Source of the DNA: JBHHXR01 sp046757205 | Lineage (GTDB): Bacteria; Pseudomonadota; Alphaproteobacteria; Rhodobacterales; Rhodobacteraceae | Assembly: GCA_046757205.1 (NCBI GenBank) | Contig: JBHHXR010000024.1 | Span: 1-22,398 of the forward strand | Length of the DNA: 22,398 bases | Direction of reading: 5' to 3' | In this document: positions 7,155 through 16,099 of the stretch, in pieces | Layout: each line of letters opens with the position of its first letter | How positions within the stretch are numbered: the stretch's first letter is position 1 | The notes under the pieces: model-generated | Database searches by the model: none | What the model was told of the DNA's origin: nothing | Seen by the model: only the letters and a program-made list of their open reading frames with translations | Made by a program: the position numbers and the translations under genes

Positions 7155-8723
7155 TCAGAAATCCGTCGGGACGCCGCCCTCTGCCTTGCGGCGGTCGACG
7201 AATGCGCGCAGTTCCTCGCGGACGGCTTCGTCCATCGGCGGCGCCTCGAACTCGCGCAGGATATCCTTCCACACCCTGTTGGCGCGCTCCGATGTCCAGA
7301 TGCCGCCGTCCTCGGCCCAGGCCTCGTAATTGCGCCAGTCGCTCAGGAACGGCGAGTAAAAGGCGTCAGTATAGCGCTCCTGGGTGTGGGCGGCGCCGAA
7401 GAAATGCCCGGTCGGCCCGACCTCGCGAACCGCATCCAGCGCGATGTCCTGGGGGCCGGTGGCAAAGGTGGCCGGTTCAAAATACCGCTGGATCTGCTGC
7501 AGAACTTCGCAGTCCATGACGAATTTCTCGTAGGACGCGATCAGCCCGCCCTCCAGCCATCCGGCCGAGTGGTAGACCACATTGACCCCTGACGACGCCG
7601 CCGCCCACAGCGAATTGACCGATTCCCACACCGCCTGGCCGTCCGGCGCGTTCGACGCGCAGGCGTTGGAGGCGCGCAGCGGCAGGCCGTAGAACCGCGC
7701 CATCTGGCCGCTCATCTGGGTGGCGCGCATGTATTCCGGCGTGCCGAAGGCCGGTGCGCCGGATTTCATGTCCACATTCGAAGTGAAGGTGCCGAAGACG
7801 CAGGGCGTGCCGGGGTTGATGTATTGCAGGAGCGCGATGGCGGCGAGCGCTTCGGCAACCGACTGCATCACGGCGCCGGCCATGGTCACCGGGGCCATGG
7901 CACCGGCAAGGGTGAACGGCGAGACGATCACCGGCTGGCCGCGCCGGGCGAAACGCATGGCGCCGTCCAGCATCGGTTGGTCGTGCTTCAGCGGGCTCGA
8001 CGAGTTGATGTTGGTGTAAAGGCGCGGCTGCGAAAAGAACTCGGCCTCGGGCAATCCTGACGCGATGCGGGCCATTTCCATCACGTCCCCGACCCGCTCG
8101 GCGCCCAGCGAATAGGCGTGCACCACCTTGTCGGTCAGCGTCAGCTTTTCATAAAGACAGTCCAGGTGGCGGACGCTGGCATGGATGTCCACCGGCTCGA
8201 CGGGGTAGCCGCCGGCCACGTGGATGCAGTTGAAATACTGCGTCAGCTTCATGAAATCACTGAACGCACTGAAATCGCCGGCGCGGTGGCCCCGGTCCAG
8301 ATCCATGGCGTTCGGCGGCGAGGAGACGTTGACGAACACCATGTGCTTGCCGCCGATGGTAATTTTTCGCTGCGGGTTGCGCGGCGTGATGTCGAACTCG
8401 GCCGGCGCGCGGCCGATCATCTCCATCACCCAGGCGCGGTCCATGCGCACGTTGTCGCTGTCGGCATCGACGGTGCAGCCGGCTTCGCGCAGACAGGCCT
8501 TGGCTTCCTCGTTGAGGAACTCGATGCCGATATCCTCCAGCACCGTCATCGCGCCTTCGTGGATCGCCTGAACGCCCTCTTCGGCCAGCGGCTCGGTGGG
8601 ACGGTCCGGGTTGACCGGGATGCGCCACGGGCTTTGCTCGATTGCCCGGGTGGCGGTGCGTCTTGCGTTTGCCGCCCTTCCGCCGCCGCGTCGTCGGGCG
8701 GGCTCTGCCGTGCTGTCGGTCAC
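7155..8723 (-). CDS. Trimethylamine methyltransferase (MttB) family protein, non-pyrrolysine type
   Basis: A member of the MttB superfamily of TIM-barrel methyltransferases, which in characterised cases move a methyl group from quaternary or tertiary amines to a corrinoid protein. The 522-residue frame has no internal stop, so it is of the MtgB-like kind without pyrrolysine. Recognisable segments are AIHEGAMTVLEDIGIEF near the start, MAPVTMAGAVMQSVAEALAA in the middle, and GPTGHFFGAAHTQERY in the last quarter. The GTG at 8723 was chosen because GGAGG lies seven bases upstream; an ATG at 8747 precedes that ribosome site. No corrinoid-binding protein (MttC type) or corrinoid reductase is encoded nearby. 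The substrate is unknown. Confidence 0.9.
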   Translation of the reverse strand: MTDSTAEPARRRGGGRAANARRTATRAIEQSPWRIPVNPDRPTEPLAEEGVQAIHEGAMTVLEDIGIEFLNEEAKACLREAGCTVDADSDNVRMDRAWVMEMIGRAPAEFDITPRNPQRKITIGGKHMVFVNVSSPPNAMDLDRGHRAGDFSAFSDFMKLTQYFNCIHVAGGYPVEPVDIHASVRHLDCLYEKLTLTDKVVHAYSLGAERVGDVMEMARIASGLPEAEFFSQPRLYTNINSSSPLKHDQPMLDGAMRFARRGQPVIVSPFTLAGAMAPVTMAGAVMQSVAEALAAIALLQYINPGTPCVFGTFTSNVDMKSGAPAFGTPEYMRATQMSGQMARFYGLPLRASNACASNAPDGQAVWESVNSLWAAASSGVNVVYHSAGWLEGGLIASYEKFVMDCEVLQQIQRYFEPATFATGPQDIALDAVREVGPTGHFFGAAHTQERYTDAFYSPFLSDWRNYEAWAEDGGIWTSERANRVWKDILREFEAPPMDEAVREELRAFVDRRKAEGGVPTDF

Positions 8724-8792
8724 GCTGTGTCCTCCGGTTCCGGGCACAGTCTTCCGGCACCGACCGGCGGATACTTGGGCGTCAACGACATC

Positions 8793-9509
8793 TCAGGTCG
8801 CATTTGGCGCCCCAGGGCGCAGTCCGAGCCAGCCGGGCAGGCCGCCGATATCGGCGAGGATGGCATCGGCATAGGGCGCCAGCGTGTCGCGCCCCGCCGG
8901 CCCGGTCAGCACGCCGATGGTCGTCATCCCGGCGTCGCGGCCGGACATCAGGTCGTGAACGCTGTCGCCGATCATCGCCACCTCCTCCCGCGCCAGCCCG
9001 CTTTGGCGGCAGAAGGCCTCTTGCATGCCGGTGCCGGGCTTGGCGCCGTAGCCGCTGTCGCACCCCGCGATGAAGGCGAAACGGTCGGCCACGCACGAAG
9101 CCGCCAGATGCGCCTCGGCGACCGATTGCAGGTCGTTGGTAGCGACGCCGAGCACCAGCCCGCCGGCCCGAAGCTGGTCCAGCAGCGGCGCCAGCGGCAC
9201 CGCCTCCACCAGCTCAGTCCGCGCCGAAGACAGGCGCACCCTGGCCAGCAGGTCGGCTTCGCTCCAGGCCCGGAACGAACGGCGTATCGCACGGACGATT
9301 TCACGCGGCGTGCCCGCTATGACGATACTGTCGGCGGCGAAGCTCTGCGTGCCGAGATCGAAACCGAGGACGGCGGCCAGCTCCGCCGCGGTGTCTTCGC
9401 TTCCGGCCAGCGATCTGATGAACCGCACCGTCCATCCCGCCCAGGTGGCATTGAAGTCGTAGAGCGTGCCGTCCTTGTCGAACAAAATCCCCTTGATTTT
9501 ACTGGTCAC
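8793..9509 (-). CDS. HAD-superfamily hydrolase, phosphoglycolate-phosphatase-like
   Basis: A cytoplasmic phosphatase of the HAD subfamily I type. Motif I is FDKDGTLYD with nucleophile D11 and acid/base D13. Motif II is the T of GVATND, motif III the lysine in GAKPGTGM, and motif IV GDSVHD. The helical cap between motifs I and II is of Gph type. The substrate is not determined by the sequence. The GTG at 9509 was chosen: AAGGGG lies nine bases upstream, and it gives a normal distance to motif I. ATGs at 9542 and 9560 are possible but run up to or into the divergent thioesterase start. It is the first gene of the minus-strand group, 69 bp ahead of the MttB-family gene. Confidence 0.87.
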   Translation of the reverse strand: MTSKIKGILFDKDGTLYDFNATWAGWTVRFIRSLAGSEDTAAELAAVLGFDLGTQSFAADSIVIAGTPREIVRAIRRSFRAWSEADLLARVRLSSARTELVEAVPLAPLLDQLRAGGLVLGVATNDLQSVAEAHLAASCVADRFAFIAGCDSGYGAKPGTGMQEAFCRQSGLAREEVAMIGDSVHDLMSGRDAGMTTIGVLTGPAGRDTLAPYADAILADIGGLPGWLGLRPGAPNAT

Positions 9510-9558
9510 TTCGGTGAACCCCTTTCCCTGTCCGACACCCATGAAGGGAGACCGGCGC

Positions 9559-10026
9559 ATGGCCGAACCGAGGACCGCACGCGGCGACTACCGCCACTTC
9601 ATGGAAATCGCCCCGCGCTGGCGCGACAACGATGCCTACGGCCACGTCAACAATGCGGTGTTTTACGAGTATGTCGATACCACCGTAAATAGCTGGATTG
9701 TCGCCAATTCCGGCCTCGACGTGCCGCGCAGCCCGGTGGTTGGCCTGGCGGTCGAGAGCGGGTGCTGTTTTTTCGGACCCCTCGCCTTTCCCGATCCCGT
9801 GACGGCGGGGCTTCGGGTAACCCGCGTCGGCAATTCCTCGGTTCGCTACGAGATCGGCCTGTTTCGCGGCCTTTCGGATGAACCGGCGGCGGAGGCGTTT
9901 TTCGTTCACGTCTATGTTGACAGCCTGACCCGCCGGCCCGTGCCGTTGCCCGCGGCCTTCCGCGCGGCCCTGCAGGGCCTGGTCGGGGACGACGCACGCA
10001 GCGCGCCGGGCCTCGGCGCAACATGA
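9559..10026 (+). CDS. Acyl-CoA thioesterase, 4HBT hotdog fold
   Basis: A 155-residue single hotdog-domain protein of the 4-hydroxybenzoyl-CoA thioesterase class, expected to hydrolyse an acyl- or aroyl-CoA in the cytoplasm. The active-site segment is RWRDNDAYGHVNNAVFYEY (residues 20-38), with D25 in the place of the catalytic aspartate and GHVNN the helix start. The ATG at 9559 follows AAGGGAG by eight bases; upstream in-frame starts would overlap the divergent HAD gene. Its stop overlaps the start of the dehalogenase gene by four bases (ATGA), so the two are translationally coupled. The pairing suggests that the dehalogenation substrate or product is a CoA thioester, as in fcb 4-chlorobenzoate operons; that is inference. 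Confidence 0.9.
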   Translation: MAEPRTARGDYRHFMEIAPRWRDNDAYGHVNNAVFYEYVDTTVNSWIVANSGLDVPRSPVVGLAVESGCCFFGPLAFPDPVTAGLRVTRVGNSSVRYEIGLFRGLSDEPAAEAFFVHVYVDSLTRRPVPLPAAFRAALQGLVGDDARSAPGLGAT

Positions 10027-13000
10027 CGAAATTCCGTTCCTACCGCGACCGTGCGGTCCACCTCGGCCCGTATCCGCTGGAACGCCTGCCGCGGACCGGC
10101 ACCTTGCCGGATCTCTCGCGCGTGCCGCCGATGCCCCGGCTTTCGTTTCACCGGCCGGACATGCCCGAAAGCATCGTCAACGCCATGGCCGAATACCAGG
10201 CGATGATGGACGCTATCCGCGAAGGGCTGGTGAAGAAGGAAACGGCGGAGATTCCGGCCGACCCGCAGGAACGCGCCGATCATCTGAAAGCGTTCGGTTA
10301 TTACTGCGACGCCAGCCAGTGCGGCACCGGCCCCGTGCCGCCTGAGGCGTTCCTTGCCGAACCGCGCGTCAACCCCGATGTCGAGCGGCTGGCAAACGAC
10401 CTGAAGACCAAGCAGACGAAAACGCTGGCCTCCGGCATCGACGTCATCATGGCGATGCTGAAGGAGGCGATGGAGGCGCCGCCGGCGGACTGCCGGCATC
10501 ATCGTCATGCCTTGGTGTTCCTGTATGCCTATCCGCGCGACCCGGGCGTCGACGAGGCGGGATGCGGCTGGATTCAGAACGCGCAGGAGCATCGCGCCTG
10601 CCTGCGCGCCACCGAGACCGCCTGCGTGCTGGCCAACTACATCCGGCTTCTCGGCTACGAGGCGCGGGCCCATTCGCAGGTGGCGAGCGATGTTGATCTG
10701 GGGCGTCTGGCCGTGGCGGCGGGCCTGGCGCGCGTCAATGCCAGCGGAGCGCTTGAAGCGCCCTTCATCGGCACGCGTTTCGGCGTCGCTGCGGTGACGA
10801 CGACACTGGAAATCGCCCATGACAAGCCGCTCGCCGCGCAGGGACCGGGCTTGTCGGCCACGCTGGCTTGGTGGACCGGCAAGGGCGGTCAGGCGCGGTC
10901 CGCGCTCGGCGACGATCCGTTTGCCAAACGCCGCTATGCCGACGGGGCGCATCCGTTCGAGACCTTGAAACGGGTCGAAAAACCGACCACTTTCATCGAC
11001 GAGCCCCATGTCGCCCGGGTGCCGAAGCGCACCGACATGTTCGCCCGCGCCCAGTTCGGCGACATGGGACCGGCCGTGCAGGACAGCGCGCGGGCCGGCA
11101 ATTACGTTCGGAAATCCGCCGCCGCCTTCGCCTTCCGGCCGCCGCTGGGGGCCATGGTGCTGATCCAGAACGGCGAACCGGCGGCGAAAAGGCATCCCGA
11201 CACCCGCGACCCGGCAGTGAACGCCGCGCGGCTCAAGGCGACGAGCTACTTTCTCGGCGCCGATGCGGTGGGGCTCAGCCGCTGCCCCGGCTGGGCCTAT
11301 TATTCGCATGACGCGGCCGGGAAGGAGATCACACCCTACCACGACAACGCCGTCTCGCTGATCATCGACCAGGGCCACGAGACCATGGAAGGCGCCAGCG
11401 GCGACGACTGGATCGCCTGCGCGCAATCGATGCGCGCCTATCTGCGGTTTTCCCTGCTTGGCGGGGTGATCGCGCAGCAGATCCGCAATCTCGGCTACTC
11501 CGCGCGCTCGCACACGGTGATGGACGGCGAGGTGCTGCAGCCGCCCTTGTTGCTGCTGTCGGGTCTCGGCGAGGTCAGCCGCATCGGCGAGGTCATACTC
11601 AACCCGTTTCTCGGGCCGCGCCTGAAATCCGGCGTGGTGACCACCGACATGCCGATGGCCCACGACAAACCGATCGACTTTGGCCTGCAGAGCTTCTGCG
11701 AAGCTTGCAACAAATGCGCCCGCGAATGCCCTTCCGGGGCGATAACGGCGGGGCCGAAGCTGATGTTCAACGGCTACGAGATATGGAAGTCCGACAGCCA
11801 GAAATGCACCACCTACCGGGTCACGACTACCGGCGGCGCCATGTGCGGCCGCTGCATGAAGACCTGCCCGTGGAACCTCGAAGGGCTGTTCGCGGAAAAA
11901 CCGTTCCGCTGGGCCGCGATGCATTTTCCCAAGGCGGCCCGCGCCCTTGCGATGCTCGACGACCGGGTCGGCAATGGCGGGCTGAACGACACCAAGAAAT
12001 GGTGGTGGGACCTGGAGATGACCGCCGAGGGTCCCTATGCGCCGCCGGAAAAACCGGTTAACCGTAGGGATTTGCAGCTCGATCTTGAGCTGAAATACGA
12101 GGATCAGACGCTTGCCGTCTATCCCGCGCACCTCGCCCCGCCGCCGTTTCCCTATCCTTTCCCGATGGACCGCGAGGCCGGGATTCGCGCCTACCAAGAG
12201 CTGTTGACGCCCCGCGAGTACAAGGATCGCCTTTCGCGCGGCGAGGCGGTGTGGACGACGCATCGGTTCACGATGCCGGAGGGTCCGCCGCCGGTCTTTC
12301 AGGTCGTCGTCTCCAGGGTGGAAATGATTGCGCCCCGCGTCGCCAAGTACGAGTTCAGCACCCCGGACGGAACGCCGCTTCCCGCGGCGGCGGCGGGCGC
12401 CCATATCGACGTGCTGGTGGCGCCGGAGTTCCTGCGCCAGTATTCGCTGTCGGGCGATCCGGCGGACCGGTCGCGCTATCAGATCGGCGTTCTGCGCGAG
12501 GACGGGGGGCGCGGCGGTTCGGTGATGATGCACCGGATCTTCACCGAGGGCCGCAAGGTCTTCATCTCGCCGCCGATCAACCATTTCGAGCTTGTCGAGG
12601 ACGCCCCGCACACGCTTCTGATGGGTGGCGGCATCGGCGTTACGCCGCTGATCGCGATGGCGCACCGGCTGCACGCGCTGAAGGCTTCCTTTGCATTGCA
12701 TTACTCCTGCTCGACGCGCGGCGGCGCGGGTTTCCTGCAAGATCTTGCGAAAGCGCCCTGGGCCGGTCGCGTGCGGCTGCATGTCAGCGACGAGGGCACC
12801 CGCGCCGATCTCGACGCGATCCTGGCCGATCCGCTTGCGGGCGCGCATCTCTATGTCTGCGGGCCGGACCGCTACATGGCATCGGTGCTGGAACGCGCGG
12901 CGGCGGCGGGCTGGCCGGACGAGGCGGTCCACCGCGAATATTTCGCGCCGCCGGAACAGCCGGCCCACGTCAACCATCCGTTCACCCTCCGGCTGTGCAA

Positions 13001-13241
13001 GAGCGGTCGCGAAATCCTTGTGCCGGCGGAAAAATCCGCGACGGATGCGCTCCTGGAAAGCGGCGTCAGGGTGGATGTCAAATGCTCCGACGGCCTGTGC
13101 GGCGTCTGCAAGTGCGGGTTGCTGGGCGGCGAGGCCGAGCACCGCGATTTCGTGCTGTCGCAGGGGCAGAGGGCCGCAAGCATCATTCTCTGTCAGTCAA
13201 GGGCGGCCGAACCCGGCGGCGTGCTGGAGATCGACCTGTGA
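10023..13241 (+). CDS. rdhA: Self-sufficient reductive dehalogenase fused to an FMN/[2Fe-2S] reductase
   Basis: A 1072-residue corrinoid and iron-sulfur enzyme of the cytoplasmic, catabolic reductive dehalogenase type (NpRdhA/BhbA), which replaces a halogen by hydrogen. No Tat signal is seen. Residues about 80-275 and 375-555 form two related halves. The second is the expected corrinoid domain and ends in LGPRLKSGVVTTDMPMAHDK. Two [4Fe-4S] sites follow: C559, C562, C565, C569P and C595, C608, C611, C615P. From about 755 a phthalate-dioxygenase-reductase-like module begins: RQYSL flavin site (805-809), GGGIGVTP nucleotide site (868-875), CGP (946-948) and a plant-type [2Fe-2S] site (C1021, C1026, C1029, C1057). 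Electrons could pass from NAD(P)H through FMN and the clusters to the corrinoid in one chain. The halogenated substrate is unknown. Confidence 0.93.
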   Translation: MTKFRSYRDRAVHLGPYPLERLPRTGTLPDLSRVPPMPRLSFHRPDMPESIVNAMAEYQAMMDAIREGLVKKETAEIPADPQERADHLKAFGYYCDASQCGTGPVPPEAFLAEPRVNPDVERLANDLKTKQTKTLASGIDVIMAMLKEAMEAPPADCRHHRHALVFLYAYPRDPGVDEAGCGWIQNAQEHRACLRATETACVLANYIRLLGYEARAHSQVASDVDLGRLAVAAGLARVNASGALEAPFIGTRFGVAAVTTTLEIAHDKPLAAQGPGLSATLAWWTGKGGQARSALGDDPFAKRRYADGAHPFETLKRVEKPTTFIDEPHVARVPKRTDMFARAQFGDMGPAVQDSARAGNYVRKSAAAFAFRPPLGAMVLIQNGEPAAKRHPDTRDPAVNAARLKATSYFLGADAVGLSRCPGWAYYSHDAAGKEITPYHDNAVSLIIDQGHETMEGASGDDWIACAQSMRAYLRFSLLGGVIAQQIRNLGYSARSHTVMDGEVLQPPLLLLSGLGEVSRIGEVILNPFLGPRLKSGVVTTDMPMAHDKPIDFGLQSFCEACNKCARECPSGAITAGPKLMFNGYEIWKSDSQKCTTYRVTTTGGAMCGRCMKTCPWNLEGLFAEKPFRWAAMHFPKAARALAMLDDRVGNGGLNDTKKWWWDLEMTAEGPYAPPEKPVNRRDLQLDLELKYEDQTLAVYPAHLAPPPFPYPFPMDREAGIRAYQELLTPREYKDRLSRGEAVWTTHRFTMPEGPPPVFQVVVSRVEMIAPRVAKYEFSTPDGTPLPAAAAGAHIDVLVAPEFLRQYSLSGDPADRSRYQIGVLREDGGRGGSVMMHRIFTEGRKVFISPPINHFELVEDAPHTLLMGGGIGVTPLIAMAHRLHALKASFALHYSCSTRGGAGFLQDLAKAPWAGRVRLHVSDEGTRADLDAILADPLAGAHLYVCGPDRYMASVLERAAAAGWPDEAVHREYFAPPEQPAHVNHPFTLRLCKSGREILVPAEKSATDALLESGVRVDVKCSDGLCGVCKCGLLGGEAEHRDFVLSQGQRAASIILCQSRAAEPGGVLEIDL

Positions 13242-13243
13242 AA

Positions 13244-13522
13244 TCAGGTCCAGTTCGGCAGGTCGCCGCCGGGCAGCGCGGCGCGGGCGGCCGGTATGAT
13301 TTCAGGCGCGAGCCCGGCGCTGCGCGAAAACCCGATGATGCCGGCGTCGTCCGTCATCAGAAAATCGAGTAGGGCGGCGAGAAATTCCGGGTCCCGCGCC
13401 CGTTCGGCCAGACCGGAAGCGGAAGCTCCCGTGCAATGCAGGAAACCTTCCAGCATATCGCCCTGCGCGGCGACCCATGCCAGCGCTTCTAGGGCGATGG
13501 TTTCAGCCTGTTCGCGGGTGAT
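13244..13522 (-). CDS. DUF3572 family protein; apparent non-canonical ATC start
   Basis: A small conserved alphaproteobacterial protein of unknown function. The family pattern is clear: ITREQAETIALEALAWVA at the start, then GDMLEGFLHCTG, DPEFLAALLDFLMTDD and AARAALPGG. In relatives homology begins about where ITREQ begins and total length is near 90-100 residues. No ATG, GTG or TTG in this frame lies near that point. A perfect GAGGAGG sits five bases ahead of an ATC codon at 13522, giving 92 residues. The nearest in-frame ATGs (13648 and 13696) would add a stretch with AT-rich codons unlike the rest and overlap pleD. I therefore place the start at ATC, with the caution that a sequence error could have removed a normal start. 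It is divergent from pleD, an order seen in other alphaproteobacteria. Confidence 0.75.
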   Translation of the reverse strand: MTREQAETIALEALAWVAAQGDMLEGFLHCTGASASGLAERARDPEFLAALLDFLMTDDAGIIGFSRSAGLAPEIIPAARAALPGGDLPNWT

Positions 13523-13553
13523 TTCGGCCTCCTCTTCGGCACCGCGGGCAAAT

Positions 13554-13571
13554 CTTAAATCAACCGTTAAG
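13554..13571. promoter_or_regulatory. CTTAA-N8-TTAAG palindrome in the DUF3572/pleD divergent region
   Basis: An inverted repeat, CTTAA then eight bases then TTAAG, lies in the only AT-rich part of the divergent intergenic region. It resembles the CtrA site TTAA-N7-TTAA but has one base too many between the halves. It could be an operator for pleD, DUF3572 or both. Position and symmetry are seen directly; function is inference. Confidence 0.3.
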
Positions 13572-13634
13572 ACGTTTGCCGCAACATTCCAAGACCAGAC
13601 AGGAACGCATTTTTCTTCGGTTCGCGGAGGCTGG

Positions 13635-15035
<1,401 letters not shown>

Positions 15036-15607
15036 GCGGTGCACCCGCCATCGGGGCGGAAGGCGGTGCGCGTCATCGCCCGGCCGCCGGGAGTTGCACA
15101 CCTTCACGACGCGCCCTGCGGCCAGGTCCCGGGTTGCCGGACGGACACGACACGCGGCATGTCCGCGACCGCGGCGGTTGTTGTCGCCATCGCGAAAGGG
15201 CGTCGCGCCTTCCTCGCCGAACGCCACCCGGCAGCCGGCGTCACCGGTCAGCGTGGCGAAACCGGTCTGACGGAACTCCCGCTGTCGGCGGCGCCGGCCG
15301 CCAACGAGCCCCGGGCGCGCATTTCGCTTCCGCCGGCACCAGCGGCACCCGGAGGCAGCCGGTGTCGAGCCCTCCGGCCCGAACGGCCCGCACCGCTGCC
15401 CCGGCGTCGCGGTTCCGGGCGCGGCCTCTCCGGGCTGGCGAGGTTCCGTGCCGGGGCGACGCGAGGCGCCTCTCTCCGCCGCCGGGCGAAGGCACCGCTT
15501 GGAAACGCCACGCCCTCGCGCCAAAAGGCTTCGGTGCGCCTGCCGGTCTCCACGCCTTCAGATCGAGCATGGCGGGTTTCCTGGCGGATTGGGGGCGGTT
15601 GCCGGGG
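15036..15607. other. GC-rich region of about 570 bp without a convincing gene
   Basis: Several frames stay open here on both strands, but every translation is a low-complexity mix of Arg, Ala, Pro and Gly, without hydrophobic cores, a recognisable motif or a good ribosome site. The region lies between the pleD stop and the stop of the periplasmic sensor gene (opposite strand). A weak inverted repeat (GCACCG at 15492, CGGTGC at 15532) is present. I see no tRNA, promoter of good quality or insertion-sequence end. It may be a decayed gene, a dispersed repeat, or plain intergenic DNA. Confidence 0.5.
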
Positions 15608-16099
15608 CTATTTCGTTGCACCTTGCTGGCGGCGTTCCGGCCCGCGAAGCAGGCGGCGCGCTACCGCTGCGCGTTCCTCGTCTGTCATCTTTGCCAGGTG
15701 GTCCACTACGGCGTCGCTGCCCGCGTTGGCGATCCGCAGGCCGCGCTGGCGCTGTTCGCCGAGGATGCTTCTGAGCGCCTCGGCATCGAAGGGCCGGGTG
15801 CGGAGTATTTCGGCGATCTGCCGGCGGTAGCGTGCCGGGCCGGGAGTGGTATCGACGATTTCGCCGCGCCGCTGGCGGAATTCGCGGAACAGTTCGCGCC
15901 GGTCGGCGCGCGGCAGGGCGCGGGCCAGCATGAGCGCGGCGTCGCGAGCCGCCGGCCCGTGCCCGCCCTGCGACCGCAGGACCAGCCCGGCGCCAAGCCC
16001 GATGAAGACGAAGTTCAGCGCCAGCGAAACGACCAGCACGGCCTTGACCCAGCGCGGGGTTCTTCGTTGGATGGTGTTGTCGCTGTTGGCCATCGTCAT
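15608..16099 (-). CDS. Membrane-anchored periplasmic sensor, CpxP/ZraP/CnrX-like
   Basis: A 163-residue protein with one N-terminal transmembrane helix (about 19-41, WVKAVLVVSLALNFVFIGLG) and a highly charged, all-helical periplasmic part with the pattern of the heavy-metal-resistance/CpxP superfamily (RELFREFRQRRGEI, then LRSILGEQRQRG and KMTDEERAAVARRLL). In CnrX such a protein senses metal and controls an anti-sigma factor. Here only two histidines and no cysteine are present after the membrane helix, so direct metal sensing is doubtful. It may act as a periplasmic partner of the anti-sigma factor encoded just upstream. The two genes overlap by four bases (ATGA), so synthesis is coupled. 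It is the last gene of the EF-hand/sigma cassette. Confidence 0.82.
   Translation of the reverse strand: MTMANSDNTIQRRTPRWVKAVLVVSLALNFVFIGLGAGLVLRSQGGHGPAARDAALMLARALPRADRRELFREFRQRRGEIVDTTPGPARYRRQIAEILRTRPFDAEALRSILGEQRQRGLRIANAGSDAVVDHLAKMTDEERAAVARRLLRGPERRQQGATK

Noticed and set aside
7155..8723. Possible pyrrolysine (in-frame TAG) in the MttB-family gene
   Set aside because: The frame is continuous over 522 codons with no internal amber codon, so it is the non-pyrrolysine type.
9912..13142. Open frame of over 1000 codons on the minus strand, antisense to the dehalogenase
   Set aside because: Its translation is rich in Arg, His and Gly with no domain or hydrophobic pattern. Long antisense frames are expected opposite a high-GC gene, and the plus strand carries unmistakable iron-sulfur and flavin motifs.
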